Source: Croceicoccus gelatinilyticus
Lineage (GTDB): Bacteria > Pseudomonadota > Alphaproteobacteria > Sphingomonadales > Sphingomonadaceae
Length of the DNA: 64,000 nucleotides
Reading direction: 5' to 3'
NCBI RefSeq assembly: GCF_018398395.1
Contig: NZ_JAHCBF010000002.1
Span: 620,001-684,000 of the forward strand
In this document: one piece after another, positions 18,775-26,954 of the stretch
How positions within the stretch are numbered: position 1 is the first letter of the stretch
Layout: every line of letters starts with the position of its first letter
Notes under the pieces: model-generated
What the model saw: the letters and a program-made list of their open reading frames with translations, nothing else
Databases searched by the model: none
What the model was told of the DNA's origin: nothing
Position numbers and translations under genes: made by a program

Positions 18775-20610
18775 TCAGCCCATCCGCTTGAAGGACCAGA
18801 AAACCTTGCCGCCGTCGCGCCCGACAGATCCGGTCAGGACAAGCTGGTGCACGCCGCGCGGATGCCCGCCCGCATCGATCCAGAGCGATTCCTCGACCAC
18901 GAGGCCCGGCGCACCCGTGCGGAACTGCCAGTACGACCCGTCAGGCATGGCGAGCGCAAAGCCCTTGCCCCCTTCGGATTCGAGCTGGTGCCCGATCTCT
19001 ATCCCCTGCCCAAGGTGGAAGCGGATGGCATAACCGTGATCGCCGCGCTTCGCCTTGCGCCCGCGGGGGAGCAGCGCATCGGCCCCTTCGAGCAGGGTGC
19101 CATCGGCAGACAGGGCAAGCCGGCGTTCGTGGAACAGGCCATGGCGCGCGACATACCCGTCGTGCGATGCGGTCAGCACCGAGGCGCTGCCGTCCTTGGT
19201 GCGATCGAAAGTCACAGCCTTCACGCCGGAACCCAGCTTGCCGTTCGGCTCCACCGGCGTCGAATCGTGTTCGCCTAGCATCAGGGTCGAATGGGCGGCC
19301 GTACTGCGCAGACCATCCTCGATCCGGCGCGGGACCGCTGCGCCTGCCAGCGCCGCGCCGCCGCAATTGACGACGATGCGCTGTTCCTTGTGGCTGAATT
19401 CAAACGCCAGCGTCGAGGCGCAGCCGCCGTGCGCCTGACGGCCCGAGGGCGGCGGCGCGGCATCGAACTGCACGACCGACTGGCGCACGGCCAGCCGCTG
19501 AAAACCCCAGTGCTTGGCATCGTGCAGCGGACGCGCACGCGGGTCCGCCGCCTCTGTCAGCAAGGCAAGTCGGTCCGCCGAAAGCGGCGCGCTGCCCTGC
19601 CAGCTGCCCAGCGTCCCGTCCGAATGGGTCAGCGCCAGCAGCGCGGGCATCATCAGCGAGAGCATGACCTGTATCTGCGCCGGCGGATCGCGGCGGCAAG
19701 CGCGATAACAGGCCGAAAGGCGCAGCAGGATCGCGATAGTCTCGATCTGGTCGACCGGCGAGCGCGAGAGCATTCCGCCATCCTCGCCCACCGTATCGCC
19801 GAGCGCGGCGATCAGCCCCGCTTCGCCGAACAGGCGGCGCGGCTTGCCATCGGGCAGAAGCAGTCCGGCCGCCGTAATCGCGGCCCATGCGGGGATCACC
19901 TCATGAGCAGCCCCGCCGCGCGGAGCCTGCTTGTCGAGCCAGAGTGCGGTCTTCGACAAGTGACGCAAAACGCTGGCGCGGAAGGACCGATCATTGCCCG
20001 AAAGGATCAGCGGCGCATGGACCAGCCAGTTGAGGACGCGCAGCCCGACATGGCCGACATTCCACGCAGGGCCGGTCCCGATCTCGGCATTGGCCAGCAT
20101 CCAGCGGCGCATGATGTCGTCCGCGACCGGCGCGACCTTGTCACGCGTGCCCGCCGCCTCCAGATCGGCCAGCCAGGTAAACCCGTGCACCGTGCGCGCC
20201 ACCGGCGGGGAAAGCGACGTGCTGCCATAGTCGGCAGCCTCGACCCCCAGCCGCTTACCCGCGATCAGGAAGTGCCCTGCGCGCAGCGCCATGCCAGCCG
20301 CACGCTCACCCGGAAGCGGCTCGTCGACCGTGGCAAGAATGCGCAGGCGCGAAGGTTTGTGGAACGGGCGGACAAGATTGCGCGCCGAAACGCCGCGCGC
20401 ATAAAGGAACCGCATTGCGCCATCTACCACGCCCAGACGCGGCGGCGACAGGTCGGCAAGCTCGGGCTCACCCGAAAGCGTCGGCTCCGGCGTCAGTGGG
20501 GCCGGTTCGACCAGCCCGTTCTCGGTATCGCTGCCATTCAAGGGTAAAGCCCGGTTCCGGGGCTCGATCCGGACCGGCTCGTCAGGGAGGCGGGTCGGTT
20601 CGAAGCCCAT
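18775..20610 (-). CDS. Heparinase II/III family protein
   Basis: A 611-residue protein with the layout of the heparinase II/III family, which are polysaccharide lyases. An N-terminal alpha-helical toroid region (about residues 100-370) has WNVGHVGLRVLNWL, and a C-terminal beta-sandwich has the FEFSHKEQRIVVNCGG stretch. I see no signal peptide, so it may act in the cytoplasm or not be a classical secreted lyase. It begins 7 bases after the rpe stop and precedes purH, an arrangement that does not indicate its substrate. The family assignment is good but the activity is unproven. Confidence 0.78.
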   Translation of the reverse strand: MGFEPTRLPDEPVRIEPRNRALPLNGSDTENGLVEPAPLTPEPTLSGEPELADLSPPRLGVVDGAMRFLYARGVSARNLVRPFHKPSRLRILATVDEPLPGERAAGMALRAGHFLIAGKRLGVEAADYGSTSLSPPVARTVHGFTWLADLEAAGTRDKVAPVADDIMRRWMLANAEIGTGPAWNVGHVGLRVLNWLVHAPLILSGNDRSFRASVLRHLSKTALWLDKQAPRGGAAHEVIPAWAAITAAGLLLPDGKPRRLFGEAGLIAALGDTVGEDGGMLSRSPVDQIETIAILLRLSACYRACRRDPPAQIQVMLSLMMPALLALTHSDGTLGSWQGSAPLSADRLALLTEAADPRARPLHDAKHWGFQRLAVRQSVVQFDAAPPPSGRQAHGGCASTLAFEFSHKEQRIVVNCGGAALAGAAVPRRIEDGLRSTAAHSTLMLGEHDSTPVEPNGKLGSGVKAVTFDRTKDGSASVLTASHDGYVARHGLFHERRLALSADGTLLEGADALLPRGRKAKRGDHGYAIRFHLGQGIEIGHQLESEGGKGFALAMPDGSYWQFRTGAPGLVVEESLWIDAGGHPRGVHQLVLTGSVGRDGGKVFWSFKRMG

Positions 20611-20617
20611 GGAAGCA

Positions 20618-21283
20618 TCAGCCTCCTGCCGCCTTCAGGGCGGCGATGTTCTCGGCATACTTGTCGGGCCCACCCTTGAATGTGGCTGAACCGGCGACCA
20701 GCACATCGGCCCCAGCATCGACGCAAAGTTTCGCGGTTTCCGCATTCACGCCGCCATCGACCTCGAGGTGGATGTCGCGGCCCGTCTTGTCGATCATCTT
20801 GCGCACAGCCTCGATCTTGCGAAGCTGCGAATGGATGAAGCTCTGCCCGCCGAAACCGGGATTGACGCTCATCACCAGAACAAGGTCGATGTCGTCGATC
20901 AGGTAGTCGAGCATCTTGGCAGGGGTTGCCGGATTGAGCGAAATGCCCGCCTTGCACCCCAGTGCCTTGATCGCCTGCACCGTGCGGTGGACATGGGGTC
21001 CGGCCTCGGGGTGGACGGTGATGATGTCCGCGCCCGCCTTGGCGAAATCCTCAAGGTAGAGGTCCACCGGGCTGATCATCAGATGGACGTCGAAGGTCTT
21101 GGCGGTGTGCGGGCGAAGCGCCTTCACCACGGCGGGGCCGATGGTAATGTTGGGGACGTAGTGGCCGTCCATGACGTCGACGTGGATCCAGTCCGCGCCG
21201 GCAGCGTCGATGGCGCGCACTTCCTCGCCAAGCGCGGCGAAGTCTGCAGACAGGATGGAGGGAGAGATAAGCGGTGTGGGCAT
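20618..21283 (-). CDS. rpe: Ribulose-phosphate 3-epimerase
   Basis: Rpe interconverts ribulose-5-phosphate and xylulose-5-phosphate in the pentose phosphate pathway. The 221-residue TIM barrel starts [15 protein letters not shown], where the Ser binds substrate. It contains the metal-binding residues in [14 protein letters not shown] and HLMI, then [12 protein letters not shown], and the second catalytic Asp in LEVDGGVN. The start is set by this conserved N-terminus. It is the first gene of a probable rpe, heparinase-like, purH run. A 225-base region upstream is shared with the divergent lasso cluster. Confidence 0.96.
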   Translation of the reverse strand: MPTPLISPSILSADFAALGEEVRAIDAAGADWIHVDVMDGHYVPNITIGPAVVKALRPHTAKTFDVHLMISPVDLYLEDFAKAGADIITVHPEAGPHVHRTVQAIKALGCKAGISLNPATPAKMLDYLIDDIDLVLVMSVNPGFGGQSFIHSQLRKIEAVRKMIDKTGRDIHLEVDGGVNAETAKLCVDAGADVLVAGSATFKGGPDKYAENIAALKAAGG

Positions 21284-21508
21284 GGATCTCGAATTACTCC
21301 AGCGAGGCAAAGCGCCACAAGGCGCAATCGCAGCTTTATTCACATGGCTGAGCATGGGCCGAGCATGAAAAGTGCGGTTAATCTCTGCCTGTGCCGGATC
21401 GCACCAGCGCTGGCGCATCCGCTTGAACGCGGCGAAGCGCTTGGTTAAGCGCAGATATCCCGCAAAACGAGGCGCAGCCCCGACGCCGGCGGCGGGGCGG
21501 AACCCAGG

Positions 21509-22384
21509 ATGCCCAAGCCCGATCCCATGTCCGTGATGCAACGTGAAAGCCGCGTCACGTATGGCGCGGTAGAACCTGTTCTCGGCGGATATGAGGTGGC
21601 GATCGGCCACAACCGGATCGTGGGCGATGAATTTCTCCTGCGCGAAGAAGGCTTTGCCTGTCGCTATCGCAAGGGTGACGGTATCACCGTGCAACTGGAT
21701 GATTCGGCGAAAGAAGGCCTGCTGAAGCTGTTCCTGTCCGGATCGGTCCACAGCGCGTTGGCCGCGATCAACGGCTTCACACCGCTGCACGCCTCTGCCG
21801 TCGAAGTGAACGGAAAGGCGATGGCCTTCATCGGCCCGCCGGGCGCGGGCAAGTCGACCACGGCGGCCGGGCTGCGCGCACAGGGCCAGCGGATCGTTGC
21901 TGACGATACACTGGTAATCGACATGGATGATGGCGGACCGATCTGCCTTCCGGGGCACAAACGGTTAAAGCTCTGGGCCGATTCGGTGGCATTGACGGGG
22001 ATGCCTGCTCTCGAACTGGTGTCGGAGGATTACCGCAAGGTTTTCGCTACTGAAGAGCCTAGCGAAGTCGACGCCCCCCTCCCGCTCGGCGCGATCATCA
22101 GTGTCGAGGTTGGAGAGACGCTCGCCCTTGACGTACACGGCGCGGCGCGTATCGCGTTGCTTGATGACGATCACTATACCGCGCAACATCGGATCATGGC
22201 GCAAGGACAGGACCGCGCGGGCCGCATGATGGACCTTGCCCGGCTTGCCAACTCGGTGCCAGTCTTCCGTTTCATTCGACCGCTTGACCCCGAACGGTTC
22301 AACGCAACCCACGAATACCTTGCCGGCAAGCTGGCACAGATCGGACACACGGACGGACAAGACGAAAATGATCAGCAAGTGTGA
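21509..22384 (+). CDS. Lasso cluster HPr-kinase-like peptide kinase
   Basis: A 291-residue kinase related to the C-terminal domain of HPr kinase/phosphorylase. The P-loop GPPGAGKST is at residues 109-117, preceded by LHASAVEV, and the second acidic motif VADDTLVID follows at about 130-138. No ptsH or PTS gene is near. Kinases of this kind in lasso clusters (PadeK of the paeninodin cluster, ThcoK, SyanK) phosphorylate the C-terminal serine of the precursor. The precursor here ends in serine, supporting the same role. It overlaps the B1 gene by 17 bases and is the first gene of the cluster. Confidence 0.85.
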   Translation: MPKPDPMSVMQRESRVTYGAVEPVLGGYEVAIGHNRIVGDEFLLREEGFACRYRKGDGITVQLDDSAKEGLLKLFLSGSVHSALAAINGFTPLHASAVEVNGKAMAFIGPPGAGKSTTAAGLRAQGQRIVADDTLVIDMDDGGPICLPGHKRLKLWADSVALTGMPALELVSEDYRKVFATEEPSEVDAPLPLGAIISVEVGETLALDVHGAARIALLDDDHYTAQHRIMAQGQDRAGRMMDLARLANSVPVFRFIRPLDPERFNATHEYLAGKLAQIGHTDGQDENDQQV

Positions 22385-22634
22385 AGGCAGCTTCGTCGAG
22401 ACCGAGGTCGACGGCGAAGTCGTCCTGATGAATGTCGAAAGCGGCCTGTTCTATTCCCTCGAAGGGACCGGCCTGGCGATCTGGCAGGCGATCGACGGAA
22501 CGCGGGACGAAGCGGACATCGTCGCCTTGCTTTCTCCACGCTTCGATGAAAGCGAGGCGCAGATTGCCGAACATGTTTCGCAGTTCGTGGCCACGCTGGC
22601 AGGGGCCGGACTGGTGAAGACCGCGGTCGCATGA
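22368..22634 (+). CDS. Lasso peptide B1 protein (PqqD-like leader-binding domain)
   Basis: An 88-residue PqqD-family protein. In split lasso systems the B1 protein is the RiPP recognition element that binds the precursor leader and presents it to the protease and cyclase. The sequence follows the PqqD fold: a beta-strand hairpin (VETEVDGEVVLMNVESGLFYSL, with the conserved hydrophobic, acidic and Tyr/Ser positions), LEGTGLAIWQAIDG, then a winged helix bundle. The start ATG lies inside the 3' end of the kinase gene and the stop overlaps the B2 start (ATGATG), so the three genes are tightly coupled. Confidence 0.9.
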   Translation: MISKCEGSFVETEVDGEVVLMNVESGLFYSLEGTGLAIWQAIDGTRDEADIVALLSPRFDESEAQIAEHVSQFVATLAGAGLVKTAVA

Positions 22635-23050
22635 TGCGCGTGCGCCTCCGCACGCTGGAGGCGATGGCGTTGCTGCTGGCGGCGCGCTTCCTCGTGCGCT
22701 TCGTGCCGCTTCGCAGCTGGAGCCGCCTGCTGGGCACGTCAGGACCTTACGCGCCAGCCGACGCTGCACATCAAGCAAGCGCGACAGAGGAAAAGCGGGT
22801 GCACCAATGCAGCGCAGCCGTGCGGCGCGCGGCCTTCCGCCTGCCCGGCACGCTTTGCCTGCCTCAGGCAATCGGGCTTCGCTGGATGTTGAAGCGCCGC
22901 CGCATCGAAAATGCGATCATCGTTGGCATCCTGCCTGCGGAAAAACGCGGCAGCGCGCACGATCTGCACGCCTGGGTGGAATGGCAGGGGCACGCGGTGC
23001 TGGGCGATAGCGGCGGAAACCATGCCAGCCTGTTACAATTTCGAGGTTAA
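22631..23050 (+). CDS. Lasso peptide B2 leader peptidase (transglutaminase-like)
   Basis: A 139-residue cysteine protease of the transglutaminase-like family that cuts the leader from the lasso precursor. The likely catalytic triad is Cys76 in GTLCLPQA, His113 in HDLHAWVEW and Asp126 in VLGDS, the same order as in McjB-type proteases. A hydrophobic N-terminal helix (LRTLEAMALLLAARFLVRFVPL) matches other B2 proteins. It is coupled to B1 through an overlapping stop and start and needs B1 for leader binding. A 118-base gap follows before the precursor. Confidence 0.9.
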   Translation: MMRVRLRTLEAMALLLAARFLVRFVPLRSWSRLLGTSGPYAPADAAHQASATEEKRVHQCSAAVRRAAFRLPGTLCLPQAIGLRWMLKRRRIENAIIVGILPAEKRGSAHDLHAWVEWQGHAVLGDSGGNHASLLQFRG

Positions 23051-23063
23051 TTGTCGCGGGCAA

Positions 23064-23091
23064 TTGCTTTTACACCGCACCGCAATATAAC
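23064..23091 (+). promoter_or_regulatory. Candidate promoter of the lasso precursor gene
   Basis: In the 118-base gap before the precursor, TTGCTT (23064-23069) and TATAAC (23086-23091) are separated by 16 bases. The -10 is good and the -35 poor. An extra promoter here would let the precursor be made in excess over the enzymes. The call is tentative. Confidence 0.35.
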
Positions 23092-23168
23092 CGCGCGCTA
23101 ACGTTCTGGACGGTTAATGGTCGCCATCCCGAATGGATCGGGCAATTTTTGTGGGAAAATTTACGGAC

Positions 23169-23303
23169 ATGAACCAGAACGAACGCACTTGGGCGAAGCC
23201 TGAACTGAAGCTCGTCGGCACGCTGCGCGACGTTGCAGGTTCTGGCAGCGCCGCTGACCAAAGCGGCGGCAACCAGCAGGGCGTCGGCAACGGCCGTAGC
23301 TGA
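23169..23303 (+). CDS. Lasso peptide precursor (44 residues)
   Basis: This small gene lies between B2 and the cyclase. The leader reads MNQNERTWAKPELKLVGTLR, with W-x-x-P-x-L-x-x-x-G corresponding to the usual Y-x-x-P-x-L-x-x-x-G recognition pattern (Trp8 for Tyr). The rest is DV followed by AGSGSAAD and then QSGGNQQGVGNGRS. Aligned with paeninodin, the core would start at Ala23 and close on Asp30, an eight-residue ring and a 14-residue loop and tail. A start at Gly24 would give a seven-residue ring. The Thr usually found two before the cut is missing (Asp21 or Val22). The C-terminal Ser44 is the likely kinase target. The core has no aromatic residue. Confidence 0.88.
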   Translation: MNQNERTWAKPELKLVGTLRDVAGSGSAADQSGGNQQGVGNGRS

Positions 23304-23305
23304 GC

Positions 23306-23325
23306 GAGTGCCCTTTGAGGCACTC
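23306..23325 (+). promoter_or_regulatory. Hairpin between precursor and cyclase genes
   Basis: GAGTGCC and GGCACTC form a perfect 7-bp stem around loop CTTTGA, 2 bases after the precursor stop. A CTTCTTC stretch follows, not a true T-run. It may attenuate transcription or protect the precursor mRNA end, raising precursor over enzyme levels, as suggested for similar hairpins in other lasso operons. Confidence 0.6.
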
Positions 23326-23343
23326 CTTCTTCACTGAACTGAC

Positions 23344-25212
23344 ATGATCGCGGCAGGAATCGTCTGGGGTGACAATCCCCGGCTCGACCTGTCGCGCCTT
23401 TCGTTTGGGGATGCGGCTGCTGCGCGTGGCGAGGAAACACGCTCGCATGTCGGCAACGCAACGATTCTGGTTCGCCATCCTCCTCGGTTGGGTCACGGCC
23501 AGACAGCGCGGCTGCCAAGCGGCGCAACGGTTGCCTTCCATGGCTGGATCGACAACGCAGCGCAGATCGCGCGCGATCTTTCGCTCCCCCCGCAAAGCGA
23601 CAATGCGACCCTTTATGGCACAGCGGTCGAGGCATGGGGACTTGCCGCTGAACGCAGGATCATAGGTGACTATGCCGCGATCCTGATCCCTGCGGACGGG
23701 GTCATGCGGCTTTCGCGCGCGCCTTGGTCAAAGCACGGCCTCTTCTACACTCTTCAACAGGACTGCGCCGTCGCGGCGTCGGTTCCGCGCGTACTCTTCG
23801 GTGTCGGTCTGGAACGGCGGGTCGATCCGGCCCGCTATGCCGAGATGATGTACGGCCTCGCTCCCCAATGGGGTGCGCAAACTTATTTCGACGGCATCAG
23901 TCAGGTCGAACAGGGCAGCATCGTCACGATTGAGAATGGCAGCGCCCAGAAAGTGCAATGGTATGACCCGCATGCCCTGCCGCAGACACGGTTGGCCCGT
24001 GACGACGATTACGTGGAACAGGCAAACGCACTTCTTTCTGACGCTGTACGCCATGCGCTGCGCCCTGCGATCAAGCCCGGCATCCTGCTTTCGGGCGGGC
24101 TCGATTCCCCATTGGTCGCAGCCGAAATCCTGCACCAGCTTCCGTCCGGACATAGGCTGAAGAGCTTTACATTCGAACCCATGGCGGATGGCAACGAACC
24201 GGTCCTGCCCGCGCACTTCCATTCGGACCGTCCTGCAGTCGAAGCCTTTGCCGCGATGTATCCGGCGCTCGACACTCAGTTCGTAGACAATCGCGGTATC
24301 GCTTTCGGACGCATGCTGGACGATACGATCCGCACCAGCGACGCGGCCTATCCCTCGCTTGTCTCGACCGAGTTTCGCGGGCCGTGGCAAGCCGCCTCGG
24401 ACGCGGGATGCGACTGGCTTTTTTCTGCCGATATGGGCAACCAGACCTTCAGCTGCGAAGGAAACTGGGCCTTCGTCGAATTCCTGCGCACCGGACAATT
24501 CGGCAAACTTATGCACTTGCTGCGTGCGGTGCCGGGTGACGACCGGCCGATGTGGCGCCGTTTTGCCGCCCGTTCGCTGTTGCCGAACCTTCCCGCGGCG
24601 ATACGTTCGGCGATCCGTACACTGGTTCACGGAGAAATGGCCCGCCCCCTTGTACGCAAGGACGTGCGCGAAAGGCTCGACCTCGATGCGCGGTACCGCG
24701 CGCAATATGGCGAACGCGAATGGGTCAGGACCCGGCACGAGTTCATTGAGGATGCCTGGTCGATGACAACCGCCGGAACCGAGATGACCGCAGCACTGGA
24801 GGATCTCTACGGATTTCAGTTGCGCACGATCCCGCAATATCGCCCTCTGATCGAATTCTGTCTCACCATTCCCACGGACCAGTACGTCAGGCGCGGTGAA
24901 CAGCGCTATCTGGCCCGCCGCATGGCGATCGGACGTCTGCCCGAGGAACAACGGACGAACCGCCGCTATGGCCGCCACGGAGTCGATTGGTTCGCCCGGG
25001 AAACACCCCGCCTGCCGTTCATGCGCGAAGAGCTGGAGCGCATTGCCGACGATCCGGTGATGAACGGGATCATCGATGTCGACCGGGCAATCGACATGCT
25101 GGACAATTGGCCTGACAGCCCTGACTACCGCACCAAGCTGGAGGTGTTCATGCCGCTGGCCGCCGCAGTCGTCGCCGCCCGCTTCGCCCGCTATGTCGAT
25201 GGGCGGAACTGA
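23344..25212 (+). CDS. Lasso peptide macrolactam synthetase (C protein, asparagine synthetase-like)
   Basis: The cyclase that activates the side chain of the ring Asp or Glu with ATP and joins it to the core N-terminus. The 622-residue protein has the asparagine synthetase B layout. The N-terminal Ntn-glutaminase-like domain (about residues 1-200) lacks the catalytic Cys2, starting M-I-A-A, as expected for a lasso cyclase that needs no ammonia. The C-terminal synthetase domain has the ATP pyrophosphatase motif SGGLDS at residues 250-255. It lies 40 bases after the precursor, separated by the hairpin. Partner proteins are B1, B2 and the precursor. Confidence 0.93.
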   Translation: MIAAGIVWGDNPRLDLSRLSFGDAAAARGEETRSHVGNATILVRHPPRLGHGQTARLPSGATVAFHGWIDNAAQIARDLSLPPQSDNATLYGTAVEAWGLAAERRIIGDYAAILIPADGVMRLSRAPWSKHGLFYTLQQDCAVAASVPRVLFGVGLERRVDPARYAEMMYGLAPQWGAQTYFDGISQVEQGSIVTIENGSAQKVQWYDPHALPQTRLARDDDYVEQANALLSDAVRHALRPAIKPGILLSGGLDSPLVAAEILHQLPSGHRLKSFTFEPMADGNEPVLPAHFHSDRPAVEAFAAMYPALDTQFVDNRGIAFGRMLDDTIRTSDAAYPSLVSTEFRGPWQAASDAGCDWLFSADMGNQTFSCEGNWAFVEFLRTGQFGKLMHLLRAVPGDDRPMWRRFAARSLLPNLPAAIRSAIRTLVHGEMARPLVRKDVRERLDLDARYRAQYGEREWVRTRHEFIEDAWSMTTAGTEMTAALEDLYGFQLRTIPQYRPLIEFCLTIPTDQYVRRGEQRYLARRMAIGRLPEEQRTNRRYGRHGVDWFARETPRLPFMREELERIADDPVMNGIIDVDRAIDMLDNWPDSPDYRTKLEVFMPLAAAVVAARFARYVDGRN

Positions 25213-25271
25213 TATGCGGCCCCGGTGTCCAGTGCGTGACGCGAAGGACCCGCCGCAGTAGGACAAAAGCG

Positions 25272-26954
25272 ATGACGGTCACTTCGATCACACTTTTGCG
25301 CAGCGTGCCAACGCCGAAACTGCTGGCGCTGCTTGCTCTTATGCTCGGCAGCGCATTGACCGAGGGGGCGGGCATCATCGCGCTCGTGCCGATGCTGTCG
25401 CTGCTGTCCGCCGATGTAGGCAACATCCCTTCATGGGCGAGGCCGCTTGCCAGCCATGTCACGCTCAACGCCCTGCTCGCATTCTTCGTCGGGCTCGTCG
25501 CCGTGCGCGCGGTTCTGCAATACGCGGTGAGCGTGCAGCAGCGTCGGTTGCAACTGGACGTGATCGATCATTGGCGAACGGAGATCTTCTCCGCACTTGT
25601 CAGGGCGGACTGGCGCACGTTGTCGGCGCAGCGCACTTCGGATCATGCCAGCCTGATCGTGATGGGTGTCGACAGGCTTGGCTTCGGATTTGCCAATCTC
25701 CTCATCCTGATCTCGGGTTTCGCGACGTTGGCAGCGATCTGGATCGCGGCGCTCTGGCTGTCGCCGCTCCTCGCTCTCGTCGCCGTGGGCGGCGGTCTGC
25801 TGGTGCTGGCCGCGTTTGGCCCGCTTCGCCGCCGGGCGCATTTGTTGGGCGAAAGGCTGGGCGACGACTATCGCCGGGTGCAGGCGGTTCTCGACGATAC
25901 CCTGCGCGCGATCAGGCTTGTGAAAAGCCATGGACGAGAGAGCACCGCCGATGCGGACATGCGCCGTTCGACCCAAGGGCTGCGCGATGCGCAAATTGCC
26001 TTCACGCAGGCCGCGGGGCGCAGCCGGGTTCTGCTACACGCCGGGGCCGCCCTTCTGCTGGCAGGGATCGTGGCGCTGGCATCGGTACGCGGCATCGCAC
26101 CTGCTGTGCTCTTGCCACTTATCGTGCTGTTCGCACGCTCGGTTCCCTTGCTCGATTCGTTGCAGCAGGCAGCGCAGCAATGGGTTCATGCCGCCCCCGC
26201 CCTGACCGAAGCCCAGTCCCTGCTGAAAGAAATGCGCGCGGCCGAGGAAGCGACTTCGGAAAGTGCAGAGCCGATCCGGCCTTCACGCAGCATCTTTCTC
26301 GATACGGTGACCGTGCACCATCCGGGCCGCGAGCATGCGGCAGTCGAGAATGTATCGCTGGACCTTGCCGTCAACACGACGACGGTTCTTCTGGGACCAT
26401 CGGGTGCGGGGAAGAGCACGCTTGCCGACCTGTTCGGAGGACTGCTCGTGCCCGACGAGGGGGCAGTCGGCGTAGACGGCCAACCGCTGCCAGATCAGGC
26501 GCTGATCGGGTGGCGAGGATCGGTGGCCTATGTTCACCAAGAGCCGGTTCTGTTCCACGGCACGGTGCGCGAAAACATGCTCTGGGCCGAACCCGACGCC
26601 AGCGAGGAGGCAATCGAACGCGCCTTGCGCACGGCAAGCGCCAGCTTTGTCTTCGACTTGCCGGACGGTATCGAGACGGTGGTCGGCGACGCAGGGCGCC
26701 AGCTTTCGGGCGGAGAGCGGCAGAGGATTGCGCTTGCCCGCGCCCTGCTACGCGATCCTGCGCTCCTGATCCTCGATGAAGCGACGAGCGCGCTCGACAC
26801 CGCGAACGAGGCTGCAATTGTCTCCGCCGTCGAGGCCATGAAGGGAACGCGCACCATCCTCGTAATCGCGCATCGCGGAAAGCTGGCCGAAGCTGCCGAC
26901 ACGCTCGTCCACATGCGCGATGGGCGGATCGAGACGATCGAGCAGCGGGCATGA
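25272..26954 (+). CDS. Lasso peptide ABC exporter (D protein)
   Basis: A full-length ABC half-transporter with fused membrane and ATPase domains, the usual exporter and immunity protein of lasso clusters. The ATG at 25272 (AGGA eleven bases upstream) gives 560 residues; a GTG twelve codons upstream would add a basic stretch. Six membrane helices fill about residues 1-290. The ATPase domain has Walker A LLGPSGAGKST, signature LSGGERQR, Walker B LLILDEATSALD and the switch His in VIAHRGK. There is no C39 peptidase domain, fitting a separate leader protease. It overlaps the next gene by four bases. Confidence 0.92.
   Translation: MTVTSITLLRSVPTPKLLALLALMLGSALTEGAGIIALVPMLSLLSADVGNIPSWARPLASHVTLNALLAFFVGLVAVRAVLQYAVSVQQRRLQLDVIDHWRTEIFSALVRADWRTLSAQRTSDHASLIVMGVDRLGFGFANLLILISGFATLAAIWIAALWLSPLLALVAVGGGLLVLAAFGPLRRRAHLLGERLGDDYRRVQAVLDDTLRAIRLVKSHGRESTADADMRRSTQGLRDAQIAFTQAAGRSRVLLHAGAALLLAGIVALASVRGIAPAVLLPLIVLFARSVPLLDSLQQAAQQWVHAAPALTEAQSLLKEMRAAEEATSESAEPIRPSRSIFLDTVTVHHPGREHAAVENVSLDLAVNTTTVLLGPSGAGKSTLADLFGGLLVPDEGAVGVDGQPLPDQALIGWRGSVAYVHQEPVLFHGTVRENMLWAEPDASEEAIERALRTASASFVFDLPDGIETVVGDAGRQLSGGERQRIALARALLRDPALLILDEATSALDTANEAAIVSAVEAMKGTRTILVIAHRGKLAEAADTLVHMRDGRIETIEQRA

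Noticed and set aside
21509-22384. The kinase as a classical HPr kinase/phosphorylase of the PTS
   Set aside because: There is no ptsH or PTS gene nearby, it lacks the N-terminal HprK domain length, and it overlaps the lasso B1 gene.
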